Positions 8,781 to 17,972 are shown, counted from the first letter of the stretch. The stretch is DNA of 64,000 bases from Taklimakanibacter albus (GCF_016595235.1 NZ_JAENHL010000004.1:90343-154342); one strand, 5' to 3'. The notes: generated by a model not told the origin, from the letters alone. Numbers and translations are program-made.

Positions 8781-10822
8781 GACTTCTCCTGATCGATATG
8801 CCGCCAGAAATGACAGGCGACCTCGTGGCCGTGACCGGCGGTTTCAAGCGTTGGGGCCTCGCTGCGGCAGCGTTCGCTCGCATGGACGCAGCGTGTATGG
8901 AAGCGGCAGCCGGCCGGCGGATTGCGCGGGCTTGGAATTTCACCCGGCACGAGGAGTCGCCCACGCTTCCGCTCCGGCGCATCGATTTGCGACGTGAGCG
9001 ACAGCAGGCTCGCGCTATAGGGATGCGCCGGCCGGTCGAAGACGGCTTCCGTCGGACCGATCTCGACGATCTGGCCCAGATACATCACCGCGATGCGATG
9101 CGCCATATAGGCGATGAGATTGATGTTGTGGGTGATGATGAGGAAGGTGAGGCCGAGCTCCTGCTGGAGATCGCGCATCAGATTGAGGATCGCCGAGGCG
9201 GCGGAAACATCAAGGCCGGCGGTCGGCTCATCCGCGACGATGAAATCGGGCTTGAGCGCCAGCGCCCGGGCGATGCCCACGCGACGCGCCTGCCCGCCCG
9301 ACAGCTGATGCGGGAATTTTGCGGCGAGATCGGCCGAGAGACCGACCATCGCCAGCAAGGCGTCGACGCTCTGCTGCTCCTCCGCAGCGATGCCATGAAT
9401 GCGGTACGGTTCGGTCAGCAGCGCGGCCACACGCTGGCGCGGCGACAGGCTCGCCTGCGGATCCTGGAAGATCATCTGCACCCGGCGGCGGAAATCCCTC
9501 TCGGGGATCTGGCGCAGGTCCTTGCCCGCAAAGGTAATCCCGCCGCTGGTCGCCGCCTGCAATCTGAGCATCACCTCGCCCAATGTCGTCTTGCCGGAAC
9601 CTGATTCACCGACGAGCCCGACAACCTCTCCGCGCCTGATGGTGAGATTGATGCCATCGATCGCCCGCACCGGCGGCCGCGCGACCGAGAGCAGACGCCC
9701 GACAAATCCCGTCGCCTCACCAAAATGCTTGCGCAGATCACGCACCTCGATGAGCGCTTCGCGTTCGGGCTCCTTGACCGACACCTTGAACGGTGGCGCC
9801 GCGACCGACTCAGGCGCCTGATCGCCGATCCGCCAGGCCTCGGCCTTCGCCGGATCGAACATGTGGCAGCGTACGCCACCGCCGGCTTGCGGAACGAGGC
9901 CCGGCTCTTCTTCGCTACAAATGCCGCGCGCCATCGTGCAGCGCTCGGCGAATTTGCACCCGGGCGGCAGTGCCGACAGGCTCGGCACGCGGCCTGGAAT
10001 GGTGGCGAGTGCCGCGCCGCGCCGAGTGCGCGAGGGAATACAGTCGATGAGCGCGCGCGTATAGGGATGGGACGGATTGTCGAACAGTGCTGCAGCATCG
10101 TTCTCCTCGACGACGCGGCCGGCATACATGACGATGACGCGGTCGCAGAGCTCGGCCACCGTGCCCAGATCATGCGACACATAGACGATGGCCGTGCCGT
10201 GGTCCTCACGCAATTGCTTGAGGAGCTCGAGGATTTGCGCCTCGAGCGTTACATCGAGCGCCGAAGTCGGCTCGTCGGCGACGAGGATCGAAGGCTGGAG
10301 CAGCAACGCCGTCGCGATCGAGATACGCTGGCGCATGCCGCCGGAAAATTCATGCGGATAGCTCGCCATCCGTTCCGCCGCGTCGGGAATGCCGACGCTC
10401 GTCAGGGCTTTGACGGCCTCACCGTGGAAGTCGGCGAATTTCGCTCCCCTCGCCTGATGCGAGCGCCAGGCTTCCGCCATTTGCGAGCCGATCCGGAAGG
10501 TCGGGTTGAGGCTCTGCATCGGATCCTGGAAGATCATCGCGATGTCGCGGCCGCGCAGCCGCCGCAGCTCCTCCTCGCCGAGCCTCAGCATGTCGCGGCC
10601 CTTGAGCCAGGCTTCCCCCCGGTCGATCTCGGCATTGCCGGGCAACAGCCGCAGGAGTGAAGCCGACAACGTCGACTTTCCGCAACCAGACTCGCCCACC
10701 ACGCCGACGATCTCGCCTGGCGTGACGGTGAGCCCGATATCGCGCAAGGCGGCGTAGACATCACCATCGAGATGATAGGAGACGTCGAGCCCCTTGATGT
10801 CGAGAAGCGGCTTGTCGCTCAT
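8777..10822 (-). CDS. Peptide ABC transporter, fused DppD-DppF ATP-binding protein
   Basis: Energises import of di- or oligopeptides. The 681 residues are two complete ABC ATPase domains in one chain. The first has Walker A GESGCGKS (residues 43-50), signature FSGGMRQR and Walker B ILVADEPTSALD. The second, after about residue 350, has Walker A GESGSGKTT, signature LSGGQARRVGIA and FIVADEPTAGLD. Each half ends with the oligopeptide-type C-terminal extension holding CxxR-C motifs (PGCKFAERC, AGCRFHTRC), which bind an Fe-S cluster in some family members. It overlaps both neighbours by four bases. The fused form is common in Alphaproteobacteria. Confidence 0.94.
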   Translation of the reverse strand: MSDKPLLDIKGLDVSYHLDGDVYAALRDIGLTVTPGEIVGVVGESGCGKSTLSASLLRLLPGNAEIDRGEAWLKGRDMLRLGEEELRRLRGRDIAMIFQDPMQSLNPTFRIGSQMAEAWRSHQARGAKFADFHGEAVKALTSVGIPDAAERMASYPHEFSGGMRQRISIATALLLQPSILVADEPTSALDVTLEAQILELLKQLREDHGTAIVYVSHDLGTVAELCDRVIVMYAGRVVEENDAAALFDNPSHPYTRALIDCIPSRTRRGAALATIPGRVPSLSALPPGCKFAERCTMARGICSEEEPGLVPQAGGGVRCHMFDPAKAEAWRIGDQAPESVAAPPFKVSVKEPEREALIEVRDLRKHFGEATGFVGRLLSVARPPVRAIDGINLTIRRGEVVGLVGESGSGKTTLGEVMLRLQAATSGGITFAGKDLRQIPERDFRRRVQMIFQDPQASLSPRQRVAALLTEPYRIHGIAAEEQQSVDALLAMVGLSADLAAKFPHQLSGGQARRVGIARALALKPDFIVADEPTAGLDVSAASAILNLMRDLQQELGLTFLIITHNINLIAYMAHRIAVMYLGQIVEIGPTEAVFDRPAHPYSASLLSLTSQIDAPERKRGRLLVPGEIPSPRNPPAGCRFHTRCVHASERCRSEAPTLETAGHGHEVACHFWRHIDQEKS

Positions 10823-11700
10823 CTGGCGCGCCTCATCAGGAAACGGCCCGTCCGCCGGCCCAATCCGGCGAGACGCGGATCGGCGATATCGCGGAAGGTT
10901 TCGCCCAGAAGCGTGAAGCCGGTGGTGACGAAGATGATCGCCATCAGCGGGCCGACCAGCGGCCAGGCCGAGATCGCGACATTCACGAAGCCTTCATTGA
11001 GGAGCACGCCCCAGTCAGGCGCCGGCGGCGGCACGCCGAGACCTAAGAAAGCAAGCCCCGCCTCGATGACGATGGCGCTCGGTATGTCCATGGCGACGAC
11101 CACCAGCAGAGGCGGCAGCATATTGGGCAAAAGATGCAGGAACATGATGCGGCCGCGCCCAGCCCCGAGCGAGCGTTCGGCCTTGATATAGGGCTGGTGC
11201 CTGGTCGACAGCGCCAGGCCACGCGCCAGGCGCAGATAGTATGGAAAGAGTGACAGCGCGATCACCAGCGTGGTGTTGAGGACCGACTGGCCCACCAGCG
11301 TCAGGAGGGCGAGGCCCAGGATCACCGAAGGAAAGGACAGGAAAGTATCGGCGATGACCGTCAATACGCGATCGATGAGGCCACCCACATAACCCGCCAC
11401 CAGCCCCAGAAGCAGCCCGGCGGCGAAGGCCGAGAGCACGGCCGGAAAGGCGATGGTGAGAGCGAGCCTGGTGCCGTGGATCACGCGCGAGAGGTTGTCG
11501 CGGCCGAGATGATCCGTACCGAGCCAATGATCGAATGAAGGAGCGGCGAAACGCTTGGCCATCGCGATGGCGGCAGGATCATAGGGCGCGATGAGTGGCG
11601 CCGTGACGGCGACCAGCAAGGTCAGCGCGACGATGGCGAAGCCGATCGAGCCGGCCGGCCGGGCGAGCATCCGTATCACGGTTTGGCGCAGCTCAGACAC
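10819..11700 (-). CDS. Peptide ABC transporter permease (DppC type)
   Basis: A 293-residue inner-membrane permease of the DppC/OppC family. It has an N-terminal membrane segment (IGFAIVALTLLVAVTAPLI), the family motif FDHWLGTDHLGRDNLSRVIHGTR, and the cytoplasmic EAA loop that docks to the ATPase. The GTG at 11700 (VSELRQTVIRM) is chosen: it overlaps the upstream permease's stop by eight bases. The open frame upstream of it is the shadow of that permease. Pairs with the DppB-type protein to form the channel. Confidence 0.93.
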   Translation of the reverse strand: MSELRQTVIRMLARPAGSIGFAIVALTLLVAVTAPLIAPYDPAAIAMAKRFAAPSFDHWLGTDHLGRDNLSRVIHGTRLALTIAFPAVLSAFAAGLLLGLVAGYVGGLIDRVLTVIADTFLSFPSVILGLALLTLVGQSVLNTTLVIALSLFPYYLRLARGLALSTRHQPYIKAERSLGAGRGRIMFLHLLPNMLPPLLVVVAMDIPSAIVIEAGLAFLGLGVPPPAPDWGVLLNEGFVNVAISAWPLVGPLMAIIFVTTGFTLLGETFRDIADPRLAGLGRRTGRFLMRRAR

Positions 11701-12655
11701 CGGTCTCGAACTCCTCGCTGAGGCGCACACGCGGATCGAGCACGCGGTAGGAGAGATCGGCCAGGATATTGGCGCAGATGAAGAACAGCGCGTAGGTGAA
11801 GACGACGCCGCGAATGACTGGCCAGTTGCGCTGATCGATCGCCGACAGCGCCAACGTGCCGAGGCCGGAACGACCGAAGATCGTCTCGGCAAAAACGGTG
11901 CCGGTGAGGCTATATCCGACCATGAGGCCGAAAAGTGCTACGATCGGCAGCACCGCATTGCGCAGCGCATAACGGTAGAAGATCACATTCTCGCGGAAAC
12001 CGAAGGCGCGGGCGCTGCGGATATATTGCGTGCCCAGCACGTCGAGCATGGTGGCGCGCAGGATGCGTGGCAGATAGCCCCACCAGAACAGCGCCAGCGC
12101 TGTCGCCGGCAGGATGAGACGCGAGATATAATTGATGGGATCGGAGAATTGCCCTGCCCCCATCGCCGGCAGATAACGCAGCTTCACCGCGAAGATCAGC
12201 AGCAGGATGAGCGAGGTCACATAGACCGGCGCGCTGACGAAGACCATCGACAATGCGTGGGTGAGCCGGTCGAGCACGCCGCCGGGCCGGCGCGCCACCG
12301 CGATGCCGAGCGGAATGCCGCCTGCCACAGCGAGGATCATGCTGGCGAGCGCCAGCGCCAGCGTATCGGCTAGCGCCTCACCGATGAGTGTCGTCACCGG
12401 CACGCCACCGACGAAATCAGTGCCGAGGTCGCCACGCAGGAGCCCTGAGAAGAAATCCCAGAGCTGCATGGCGACCGGCTTGTCGAGCCCCATCTTGATG
12501 CGGATCTGCGCGATTAGCTCCGGCGTCGCATGGGCGCCGAGGACCGCGCGCGCCGGATCGCCCGGCACGAGATGCACCGCTGCGGCAAGCAGCAGCGCCG
12601 TCAGGAACAGGACGACGACGGCGCCGCCGAGCCGCTTGAGGAGATAGCCCGCCAC
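11693..12655 (-). CDS. Peptide ABC transporter permease (DppB type)
   Basis: A 320-residue inner-membrane permease. The first helix is LGGAVVVLFLTALLLAAAVHL, followed by the DppB/OppB signature PGDPARAVLGAHATPELIAQI and KMGLDKPVAMQ. Further helices follow, with the EAA loop around ILRATMLDVLGTQYIRSARAFG. Located 18 bp after the solute-binding protein gene in the same operon. Confidence 0.94.
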   Translation of the reverse strand: MAGYLLKRLGGAVVVLFLTALLLAAAVHLVPGDPARAVLGAHATPELIAQIRIKMGLDKPVAMQLWDFFSGLLRGDLGTDFVGGVPVTTLIGEALADTLALALASMILAVAGGIPLGIAVARRPGGVLDRLTHALSMVFVSAPVYVTSLILLLIFAVKLRYLPAMGAGQFSDPINYISRLILPATALALFWWGYLPRILRATMLDVLGTQYIRSARAFGFRENVIFYRYALRNAVLPIVALFGLMVGYSLTGTVFAETIFGRSGLGTLALSAIDQRNWPVIRGVVFTYALFFICANILADLSYRVLDPRVRLSEEFETGV

Positions 12656-12673
12656 GCTGAAGACCCCGCCGGC

Positions 12674-14266
12674 TCACACCTTCTTGAAATATTGCAGATA
12701 GGGATTGCCGTTCGGATCGAAGGCGGCCTCGACATTGGCCGCCGTGACCGCGCAAGCGACCTGGTGATTGACCCAGATATAGCCGAGTGACGCGTCCATC
12801 AGCTTCTGCATCTGGATGGCAATCTCGGTGCGCTTGGCCTCGTCGCGCTCCGCCGCCAGCTCCTCATGCAATTTGTCGTAATCGGCATTGCAGGCGAAGG
12901 CCCAGTTCCACTGGCCAAACTGGTCACAGGTGAACCATTCGAACTGATAGAAGGGATCGGGCGCGCCGCCGTAATTGCTCCAGGAGAGCTGGCCCACCGC
13001 CTTGTCCTTGATGTAGGTGTCGGGCGGCGTCAGCAGCACGTTCACCTTGATGCCGCCTTCGGCGAGATTGGCCTGGATCACTTGCATGACGGTGGCAGCG
13101 GTCGCCTGGCCGCCGGCGGGCGTCGACAGATCGAGCTCGAGCGCAGATGCGCCGGCCTCGGCCAACAACGCCTTCGCCTTCTCGACATCGCGCTCATAGA
13201 CCGGTGCCTTCGGCCAGTAGCCGACACCCATCTGCGGCGCGATCAGCGCGTTGAGCCTGGTCGCCACATCGAGATCCTGCGCCTGGATGAGCGCCGGCAC
13301 GTCGACGAGATAGCGGATGGCTTCGCGGACTTTCGGATTGGCAAGCTTCGGATGCAACACGTTGAGCTGCAGGAAATTGTAGCTCATCGGCTGCTGCAGC
13401 ACATAGGCCTTTACCGTCTCGTTGTTCTGCAACCGCAAGGCGTCGAGCGGTGAGATATTGTAGGTGAAGTCGAAATCGCCGCTTTCGACACCGGCGGTGA
13501 GGGCCGCCCCAGTCGGCGCGCTGCTCGAATTGACGAGCGAGACTTTAATCTCGTCCCACGGATAGGATTTCGCGTCCTGGCCGGCAGCGCCGCCATAAGC
13601 GGCGAAGCGCTTCATGACCAGCTCCTTGTTCGGCGTGTAGCTCACCACTTCATACGGACCGGTGCCGACCGGCGCTTTGAGCCAGCCTTCCTTGCCGAGC
13701 GCCTCCATCGCCTTCTTCGAGACGATGAGCCCGCTCGTCGCATAAGGCAGCGTGAGGCGCAGCATCGGCGCGAAGGGTTTCTCGAAGACGATCACGCCGG
13801 TATATTTGCCGGTGACCTGGACTTCCTTATAGCTGCCGAAGTCGCCGCCATAGTAGGAGACATCGCCCTCCGCGGCATCGGGATAGAGCTTCACCTTGCC
13901 GGTGGCGCGATCGAAGGAATATTTCACATCCTCGGCAGTGAGCTCGCCAAATCCGCGATGGAACTGAATGCCTTCCTTCAGCTTGAAGCTGATCGTCGTG
14001 CCGTCGGCCGCGAGCTCGAGCGTCTCGGCGAGCCGGTTGACCGGCTTCCATTCACTGCCCGGCATATAGCTGGTGAGGCCCTCATAGACCGTGCTGAAGG
14101 GCGGGAACGGATAGTCATAGACATTGGTGAGCGTATCGAGCGTGCCGGGATCGAGCTGCGGGCCGAAGCGCAAGGTTGTGCCCTCGGCCCAGGCGACGCC
14201 GGCGCCCAGCGGACGAAGGGCGGCGAGCGCCGCGGCGGACAACAGCAGGTTTCTGCGTGTGATCAT
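12674..14266 (-). CDS. Peptide ABC transporter substrate-binding protein (DppA/OppA type)
   Basis: A 530-residue periplasmic binding protein (SBP family 5). The start at 14266 follows GGGAG at a suitable distance and gives the signal peptide MITRRNLLLSAAALAAL. Its TRRNLLL motif suggests Tat export. The mature part has the family pattern LRFGPQLDPGTLDTLTNVYDYP, VYEGL, LKEGIQFHRGFGELTAEDVKYSFDRA and GTGPYEVVSY. First gene of the peptide operon; 167 bp separate it from the XRE-type regulator. The ligand is probably a peptide, judging from the C69 hydrolase in the operon, but opines or other amino compounds are possible. Confidence 0.92.
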   Translation of the reverse strand: MITRRNLLLSAAALAALRPLGAGVAWAEGTTLRFGPQLDPGTLDTLTNVYDYPFPPFSTVYEGLTSYMPGSEWKPVNRLAETLELAADGTTISFKLKEGIQFHRGFGELTAEDVKYSFDRATGKVKLYPDAAEGDVSYYGGDFGSYKEVQVTGKYTGVIVFEKPFAPMLRLTLPYATSGLIVSKKAMEALGKEGWLKAPVGTGPYEVVSYTPNKELVMKRFAAYGGAAGQDAKSYPWDEIKVSLVNSSSAPTGAALTAGVESGDFDFTYNISPLDALRLQNNETVKAYVLQQPMSYNFLQLNVLHPKLANPKVREAIRYLVDVPALIQAQDLDVATRLNALIAPQMGVGYWPKAPVYERDVEKAKALLAEAGASALELDLSTPAGGQATAATVMQVIQANLAEGGIKVNVLLTPPDTYIKDKAVGQLSWSNYGGAPDPFYQFEWFTCDQFGQWNWAFACNADYDKLHEELAAERDEAKRTEIAIQMQKLMDASLGYIWVNHQVACAVTAANVEAAFDPNGNPYLQYFKKV

Positions 14267-14402
14267 TGAAATCTCCCTAGATGGCTTGGCTTCTGGTCGA
14301 GCCAATTCAAGCCGTGACGGTGGTCGTGCGTTTGGCGATGAGGAAGATGTGGCAAAACTGGCGGAACGGCCATTTCGCTGGTTGTTATAAACCCTTCGCA
14401 TT

Positions 14403-14423
14403 GTGACGCTTCTGATGCGTCAC
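14403..14423. promoter_or_regulatory. 7-bp-arm inverted repeat upstream of peptide operon
   Basis: GTGACGC and GCGTCAC arms separated by seven bases, lying 137 bp before the binding-protein start and 11 bp after the regulator's stop. With no T-run on either strand it could be an operator for the neighbouring regulator or a weak terminator for it. Confidence 0.4.
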
Positions 14424-14433
14424 CAAGAGAAGA

Positions 14434-15261
14434 TCAGACATCCACCCAGGCCCCCAGGACCTTCTCGCCGCGCGCCATCTTATTGCTGATGCGCTGCTCG
14501 ATGTCGGGCCGGATCTCCTTGTCGTGCTCGGGGAACTGCCCGCAGCAGCTGAGCGCCTTGCGCACATCGATGCTGGGCGAGATGAATTCGAGCAGCACGC
14601 GCGAAGTCGCCGGTGTACGCCGGTTGAGATTGGAGGTCGCCGTCTGGATGCCGATCAGCTGATGGATGCGGCTCGCATGGCTCGGATAGAGGATCGTCTG
14701 GGTGACCGAGTTCTTGAGGATGACCTCTTCCTCGAAGACGAACAGCCGGTCGAGGATGAAGGTGACGAGGCCCAGATATTTGAAGATCGCCTCGGTCTGC
14801 TCGCTGCGATCGCGCCGGCGGATGATCTCGATGTTCTTCCAGTAGCAGATGCGGTTCTTGCGATAGATGCGTACCAGCGATTTAGTGACGTAGCCCGGAA
14901 AGGCGAAGGAATAATAATAGCGGAAGTAATAGCCGAGATAGCGGTCGGGGATCGTCTCCGATTGCGCCTCGAGGCGGCGCAGCGTCTGCGTCGCGGGCGT
15001 CAGTACCGGCGCCGCATGGGCGTTGCGTGGCTTGAGCTTGACGATCTCGGCGAAATTCGCATGCGGCAGCAGGATCTCGGAATCGAGCACGCCGAAATGA
15101 TCGCAGATGAGTCTCAGATTGCTGCGCGAGGGAAAGACCGAGCCGGCGAGATATTTGTTGAATTGCTGCCGGTTGAGGCCGAGACGACGGCAGACTTCGG
15201 CGATCGACTTCTCATAGCTGCACAACAACGCCAAGTTGCAGCAGAAATCCTCCGCGTCCAT
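14434..15261 (-). CDS. XRE-type transcriptional regulator with uncharacterised C-terminal domain
   Basis: A 275-residue predicted regulator. Residues about 15-60 form a helix-turn-helix (KSIAEVCRRLGLNRQQFNKYLAG followed by FPSRSNLRLICDHFGVLDSEILLPH) of the XRE/Cro kind. The remaining 200 residues are not a domain I recognise; they are rich in aromatic residues and arginine (YLGYYFRYYYSFAFPGYV, RIYRKNRICYWKNIEIIRRRD). It precedes the peptide-import operon in the same orientation and likely controls it, an inference from position only. The start at 15261 follows an AGGAGA about 12 bases upstream. Confidence 0.75.
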   Translation of the reverse strand: MDAEDFCCNLALLCSYEKSIAEVCRRLGLNRQQFNKYLAGSVFPSRSNLRLICDHFGVLDSEILLPHANFAEIVKLKPRNAHAAPVLTPATQTLRRLEAQSETIPDRYLGYYFRYYYSFAFPGYVTKSLVRIYRKNRICYWKNIEIIRRRDRSEQTEAIFKYLGLVTFILDRLFVFEEEVILKNSVTQTILYPSHASRIHQLIGIQTATSNLNRRTPATSRVLLEFISPSIDVRKALSCCGQFPEHDKEIRPDIEQRISNKMARGEKVLGAWVDV

Positions 15262-15307
15262 GAAAGCAACTGTCTCCTCGCCTTCTCCTCCCTTGGGCGG
15301 GAAGAGA

Positions 15308-15742
15308 TTATCCCGAGGAAGCGATATAGCTCTTCATCTCCTCGGCTTCACGCTCGATCGCCTCGATGCGGTGTTTCACCACATCGCCGATCGAGATCAT
15401 GCCGCCGAGCTTGCCGGCCTCGACGACCGGCAGATGGCGCACGCGATGTTCGGTCATCAAGGACATGAGCTCCGCCTCGGTGTCGCGTGGCGCGCAGGTC
15501 TTGACCGACGAGGTCATGAACTCCTTCACCGATTTCTCCAGCGCCTGGGCTCCGCCGGAAGCGACAGCGCGCACGATATCGCGCTCCGAGACGATCCCGC
15601 CAATACGGCCTTGCGCATCGACGATCACCACGGCACCGATTTTCTTGGCGGAAAGTACCTGGGCCACTGCGAGCACCGTGTCACCGGGCCCGGCCGTCAC
15701 GACGGCGCGGCCTTTGGCGTTGAGAATTTGCGCAACAGTCAT
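15308..15742 (-). CDS. CBS-domain-pair protein
   Basis: A 144-residue protein made of two tandem CBS domains, a module that binds adenosyl ligands and regulates partners. Domain one runs MTVAQILNAKG to VSERDIVRAVA, domain two SVKEFMTSSVKTCAPRDT to ISIGDVVKHRIEAIE. The ATG at 15742 is preceded by GGAGG seven bases upstream; an in-frame GTG two codons earlier sits too close to it. Cytoplasmic. It lies between the regulator and the rhomboid gene, all on the minus strand. Stand-alone CBS pairs of this size are common in Alphaproteobacteria and their targets are mostly unknown. Confidence 0.9.
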   Translation of the reverse strand: MTVAQILNAKGRAVVTAGPGDTVLAVAQVLSAKKIGAVVIVDAQGRIGGIVSERDIVRAVASGGAQALEKSVKEFMTSSVKTCAPRDTEAELMSLMTEHRVRHLPVVEAGKLGGMISIGDVVKHRIEAIEREAEEMKSYIASSG

Positions 15743-15784
15743 GCACACACCTCCAACTTCGCTGACGGGAAGCTTAACATGATC

Positions 15785-16504
15785 TCAGCCGTGGCGCACC
15801 CCTCTCCGGCTGACGACGAAGTAAGCAATGAGGCCGGCAATGAAGCCGCCGAGATGCGCCTCCCAGGCGATGCGGGCGCCGTCGGCGAAAGTCGGCAGCC
15901 ACTGCACGCTCGACAAGAGAGTCATGACCAGAAAGATCACCATGAAGATCATCGCGCGGCGGTCGCGCAGAAACTCGCCGAAACTCAAGGGGCCGGCTCT
16001 GCCGCCAAACATGATCGGAATGGCGGCCGCGAGCAGGCCCGAGACGGCGGCCGAAGCACCGACTGCGACGATGAACACACCCCAGAATAGCACGAGCATG
16101 GCGATCGCCCCGCCGAGCGTCGAGACGAGGGCAATCAGGAGAAAGCGCAACGTCCCGAATTGGCGCGCGACCGGCGTGCCGAAGATAAGAAGCCAGATCG
16201 AGTTGAAGAGGACATGCAGCCAGCCATCATGCAGGAAGGCATAGGTGACGAGGCTCCAATATTGCGAGCCCTCGATCATGGTCGTGGCCTCGGGCCCCTG
16301 GAAGCGCGCCGGGATAAGAGCGAAGGCATAAAACGACCAGGTTTCCCAGTCCTTGCCGGCCCATTGGATGGCCGCCTGGATACCGATCAGGATGGCGATG
16401 AGGACAAGGACGGCTGGTGGGGCGTTAACTATGGGGCCGCTACCGCTGCGTAACGCCCTGTCAATCTGGGTCTGATCTGGGCCGCCGCCGGCCCCGCCGG
16501 TCAT
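15785..16504 (-). CDS. Rhomboid family intramembrane serine protease
   Basis: Polytopic inner-membrane protein of about 239 residues. Six or so hydrophobic segments are visible, with the rhomboid landmarks WSLVTYAFLHDGWLHVLFN, the catalytic serine in VGASAAVSG (normally GASG; alanine replaces the second glycine) and the catalytic histidine in WEAHLGGFIAGL. The start is uncertain: ATGs at 16504 and 16555 are in frame and neither has a clear ribosome site. The 16504 start leaves a short N-terminal tail before the first helix. The gene is divergent from the PAS-protein gene at 16568, and the longer start would leave only 12 bp between them. Confidence 0.85.
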   Translation of the reverse strand: MTGGAGGGPDQTQIDRALRSGSGPIVNAPPAVLVLIAILIGIQAAIQWAGKDWETWSFYAFALIPARFQGPEATTMIEGSQYWSLVTYAFLHDGWLHVLFNSIWLLIFGTPVARQFGTLRFLLIALVSTLGGAIAMLVLFWGVFIVAVGASAAVSGLLAAAIPIMFGGRAGPLSFGEFLRDRRAMIFMVIFLVMTLLSSVQWLPTFADGARIAWEAHLGGFIAGLIAYFVVSRRGVRHG

Positions 16505-16567
16505 TTGTGGCACGGGAACTGCACTCTCTTCGCCAAACGTCCACTCCTGACCCATAGCGGCGCAAAT

Positions 16568-17194
16568 ATGCAGATCACTGATACCATCAAGGCCACGGCA
16601 ACCCCAGAGGAAATCCTCCATCCGGGCAGCCGCGCTCTATTCCGCTATTGGGAGGCCGTGCGCGGTGAAATGTCGGCGCCGCCGCGTGATTGGCTGGATC
16701 TGCAGAAGATCCGCAGCCTCGTCCCCTTCCTGTTCATGATCGAGCGGACGCCTACCCGCGGCTTCGCCTGGCGCCTCGCCGGCACCAAGGTCTGCGAGCT
16801 CTGGGGCATGGAGCTGACCGGCATGCCGGCCATGGCCCAGGGCGAAAGATTCGAGCGCGAGACGGTGACCCGTCTGCTCGACGGCGTCATCGACGATCAT
16901 CAGCCTTTCGTCCTGCGCTTTCGTCTGGGTTCCGCCATGGGCATGACGGTCGCGGCCGAATTCGTCGGTCTGCCACTCCGGGCCCGCAACAACGCCACGA
17001 CCTATGTCTTCGGCGTGATCATGCCGTTCCGCGAAGCCAATTGGCCGCGTCACGATAAGGTAACTACGTTCGAGCTTTCCGCTGCCCGCACCATCTGGAC
17101 CGAACCGGTGCCGGAGGCCGGGCCGCCCAAGACGCGGCGCGCAAATTTACCACAGGCCTTCCAGATCATTAACGGCGGCCGGGTCGAAGACTAG
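16568..17194 (+). CDS. PAS-domain protein (PAS_5 family)
   Basis: A 208-residue soluble protein of the alphaproteobacterial PAS_5 family. Family marks: a leading segment HPGSRALFRYWEAVRGEMSAPPRDWLDLQKIRSLVPFLFMIERT, then a PAS core (FAWRLAGTKVCELWGMELTG ... ). It has no output domain, so it presumably senses or binds a ligand and acts on a partner. The ATG at 16568 is chosen since the frame upstream lacks a ribosome site. Followed by the PilZ and BTLCP genes in the same direction, which suggests a shared signalling theme. Confidence 0.82.
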   Translation: MQITDTIKATATPEEILHPGSRALFRYWEAVRGEMSAPPRDWLDLQKIRSLVPFLFMIERTPTRGFAWRLAGTKVCELWGMELTGMPAMAQGERFERETVTRLLDGVIDDHQPFVLRFRLGSAMGMTVAAEFVGLPLRARNNATTYVFGVIMPFREANWPRHDKVTTFELSAARTIWTEPVPEAGPPKTRRANLPQAFQIINGGRVED

Positions 17195-17257
17195 TTTATT
17201 TAGCTCTCCTTAACCGCACATTTTTAGCCCTTCGCTAATCTGGCGATGTTAGGTTAC

Positions 17258-17294
17258 CTCAAACGACAAACGCCTTAAGGCAAAGTTTGAGAGG
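17258..17294 (+). promoter_or_regulatory. Nested inverted repeats in the PilZ-gene leader
   Basis: CTCAAAC (17258-17264) and GTTTGAG (17285-17291) enclose the perfect palindrome GCCTTAAGGC (17272-17281). The right arm overlaps GAGAGG, the likely ribosome-binding site of the gene at 17306. As RNA it could mask the site; as DNA the inner palindrome could be an operator. Confidence 0.4.
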
Positions 17295-17305
17295 CAATTC
17301 CGGCC

Positions 17306-17905
17306 GTGACTGCAACAATCGCGACGGGCGCGAGATTTTCGTCTGCCGACGAGCCGGCTGGACCGGCCGTGCTGTTCGGCCGTTTCATGCTTCCGGACAT
17401 GTCCGAATATTCCTGCCAAGTCAGTGAGTTGACGGTGGATGGCGCGGTCTTCACGACGGCCGCGGCGCCTGAGGCGGCGACCCAGATCGTCGCCTATATC
17501 GACGAGATCGGCCGGGTCGAGGGGATAAGCGGCGATGCCGTTCCCGGCGGTTTTCGTATCGTTTTCTCACATCAGGGCCAGCGCCGCGAGCGCTTCGCCA
17601 ACCGCCTCGCCGGCCGCGCCGGCAAGAACACCACCGCCGGGACCGATCTGCGCCGTCATGCGCGTTATTCACCGGAGGACGGCCAGTCCTATATCGCCCT
17701 GCCCGACGGGCGGGTCTATCCTTGTGAAATTCTTGACATTTCGCTCTCCGGCGCGGCCGTCAAGGTCGACGTCATGCCGAGCCTCGGCACCTATCTCATG
17801 CTCGGCAAGATGCGCGGCCGCATCGTGCGGTATGTCGAGCAAGGCCTCGCCATTGAATTCCTGAAGCCCTTGAACACCAGCCAGCTTTCCAGCCAGATCC
17901 GCTGA
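17306..17905 (+). CDS. PilZ-domain protein (two PilZ-like repeats)
   Basis: A 199-residue cytoplasmic protein. The C-terminal half is a PilZ domain with the c-di-GMP-binding pattern RRHARY followed by CEILDISLSGAAV. The N-terminal half resembles a degenerate PilZ (FMLPDMSEYSCQVSELTVDGAVF) lacking the arginine motif. Start is GTG at 17306; GAGAGG lies 12 bases upstream, a rather long spacing. A strong terminator follows 35 bp after the stop. Its neighbour encodes a BTLCP protease; in Pseudomonas the BTLCP protein LapG works with the c-di-GMP sensor LapD, so functional linkage to c-di-GMP is reasonable but inferred. Confidence 0.88.
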   Translation: MTATIATGARFSSADEPAGPAVLFGRFMLPDMSEYSCQVSELTVDGAVFTTAAAPEAATQIVAYIDEIGRVEGISGDAVPGGFRIVFSHQGQRRERFANRLAGRAGKNTTAGTDLRRHARYSPEDGQSYIALPDGRVYPCEILDISLSGAAVKVDVMPSLGTYLMLGKMRGRIVRYVEQGLAIEFLKPLNTSQLSSQIR

Positions 17906-17939
17906 GGCGGCGAAAGCCCCCAAATCCCCGACCAGTTCG

Positions 17940-17972
17940 ATGGCCGCCCCCACAGGCGGCCATTAGCTTTTT
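17940..17972 (+). terminator. Intrinsic terminator after PilZ gene
   Basis: Nine-base perfect stem ATGGCCGCC / GGCGGCCAT with a six-base loop, followed by TAGCTTTTT. Good rho-independent terminator for the plus strand. Confidence 0.85.
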
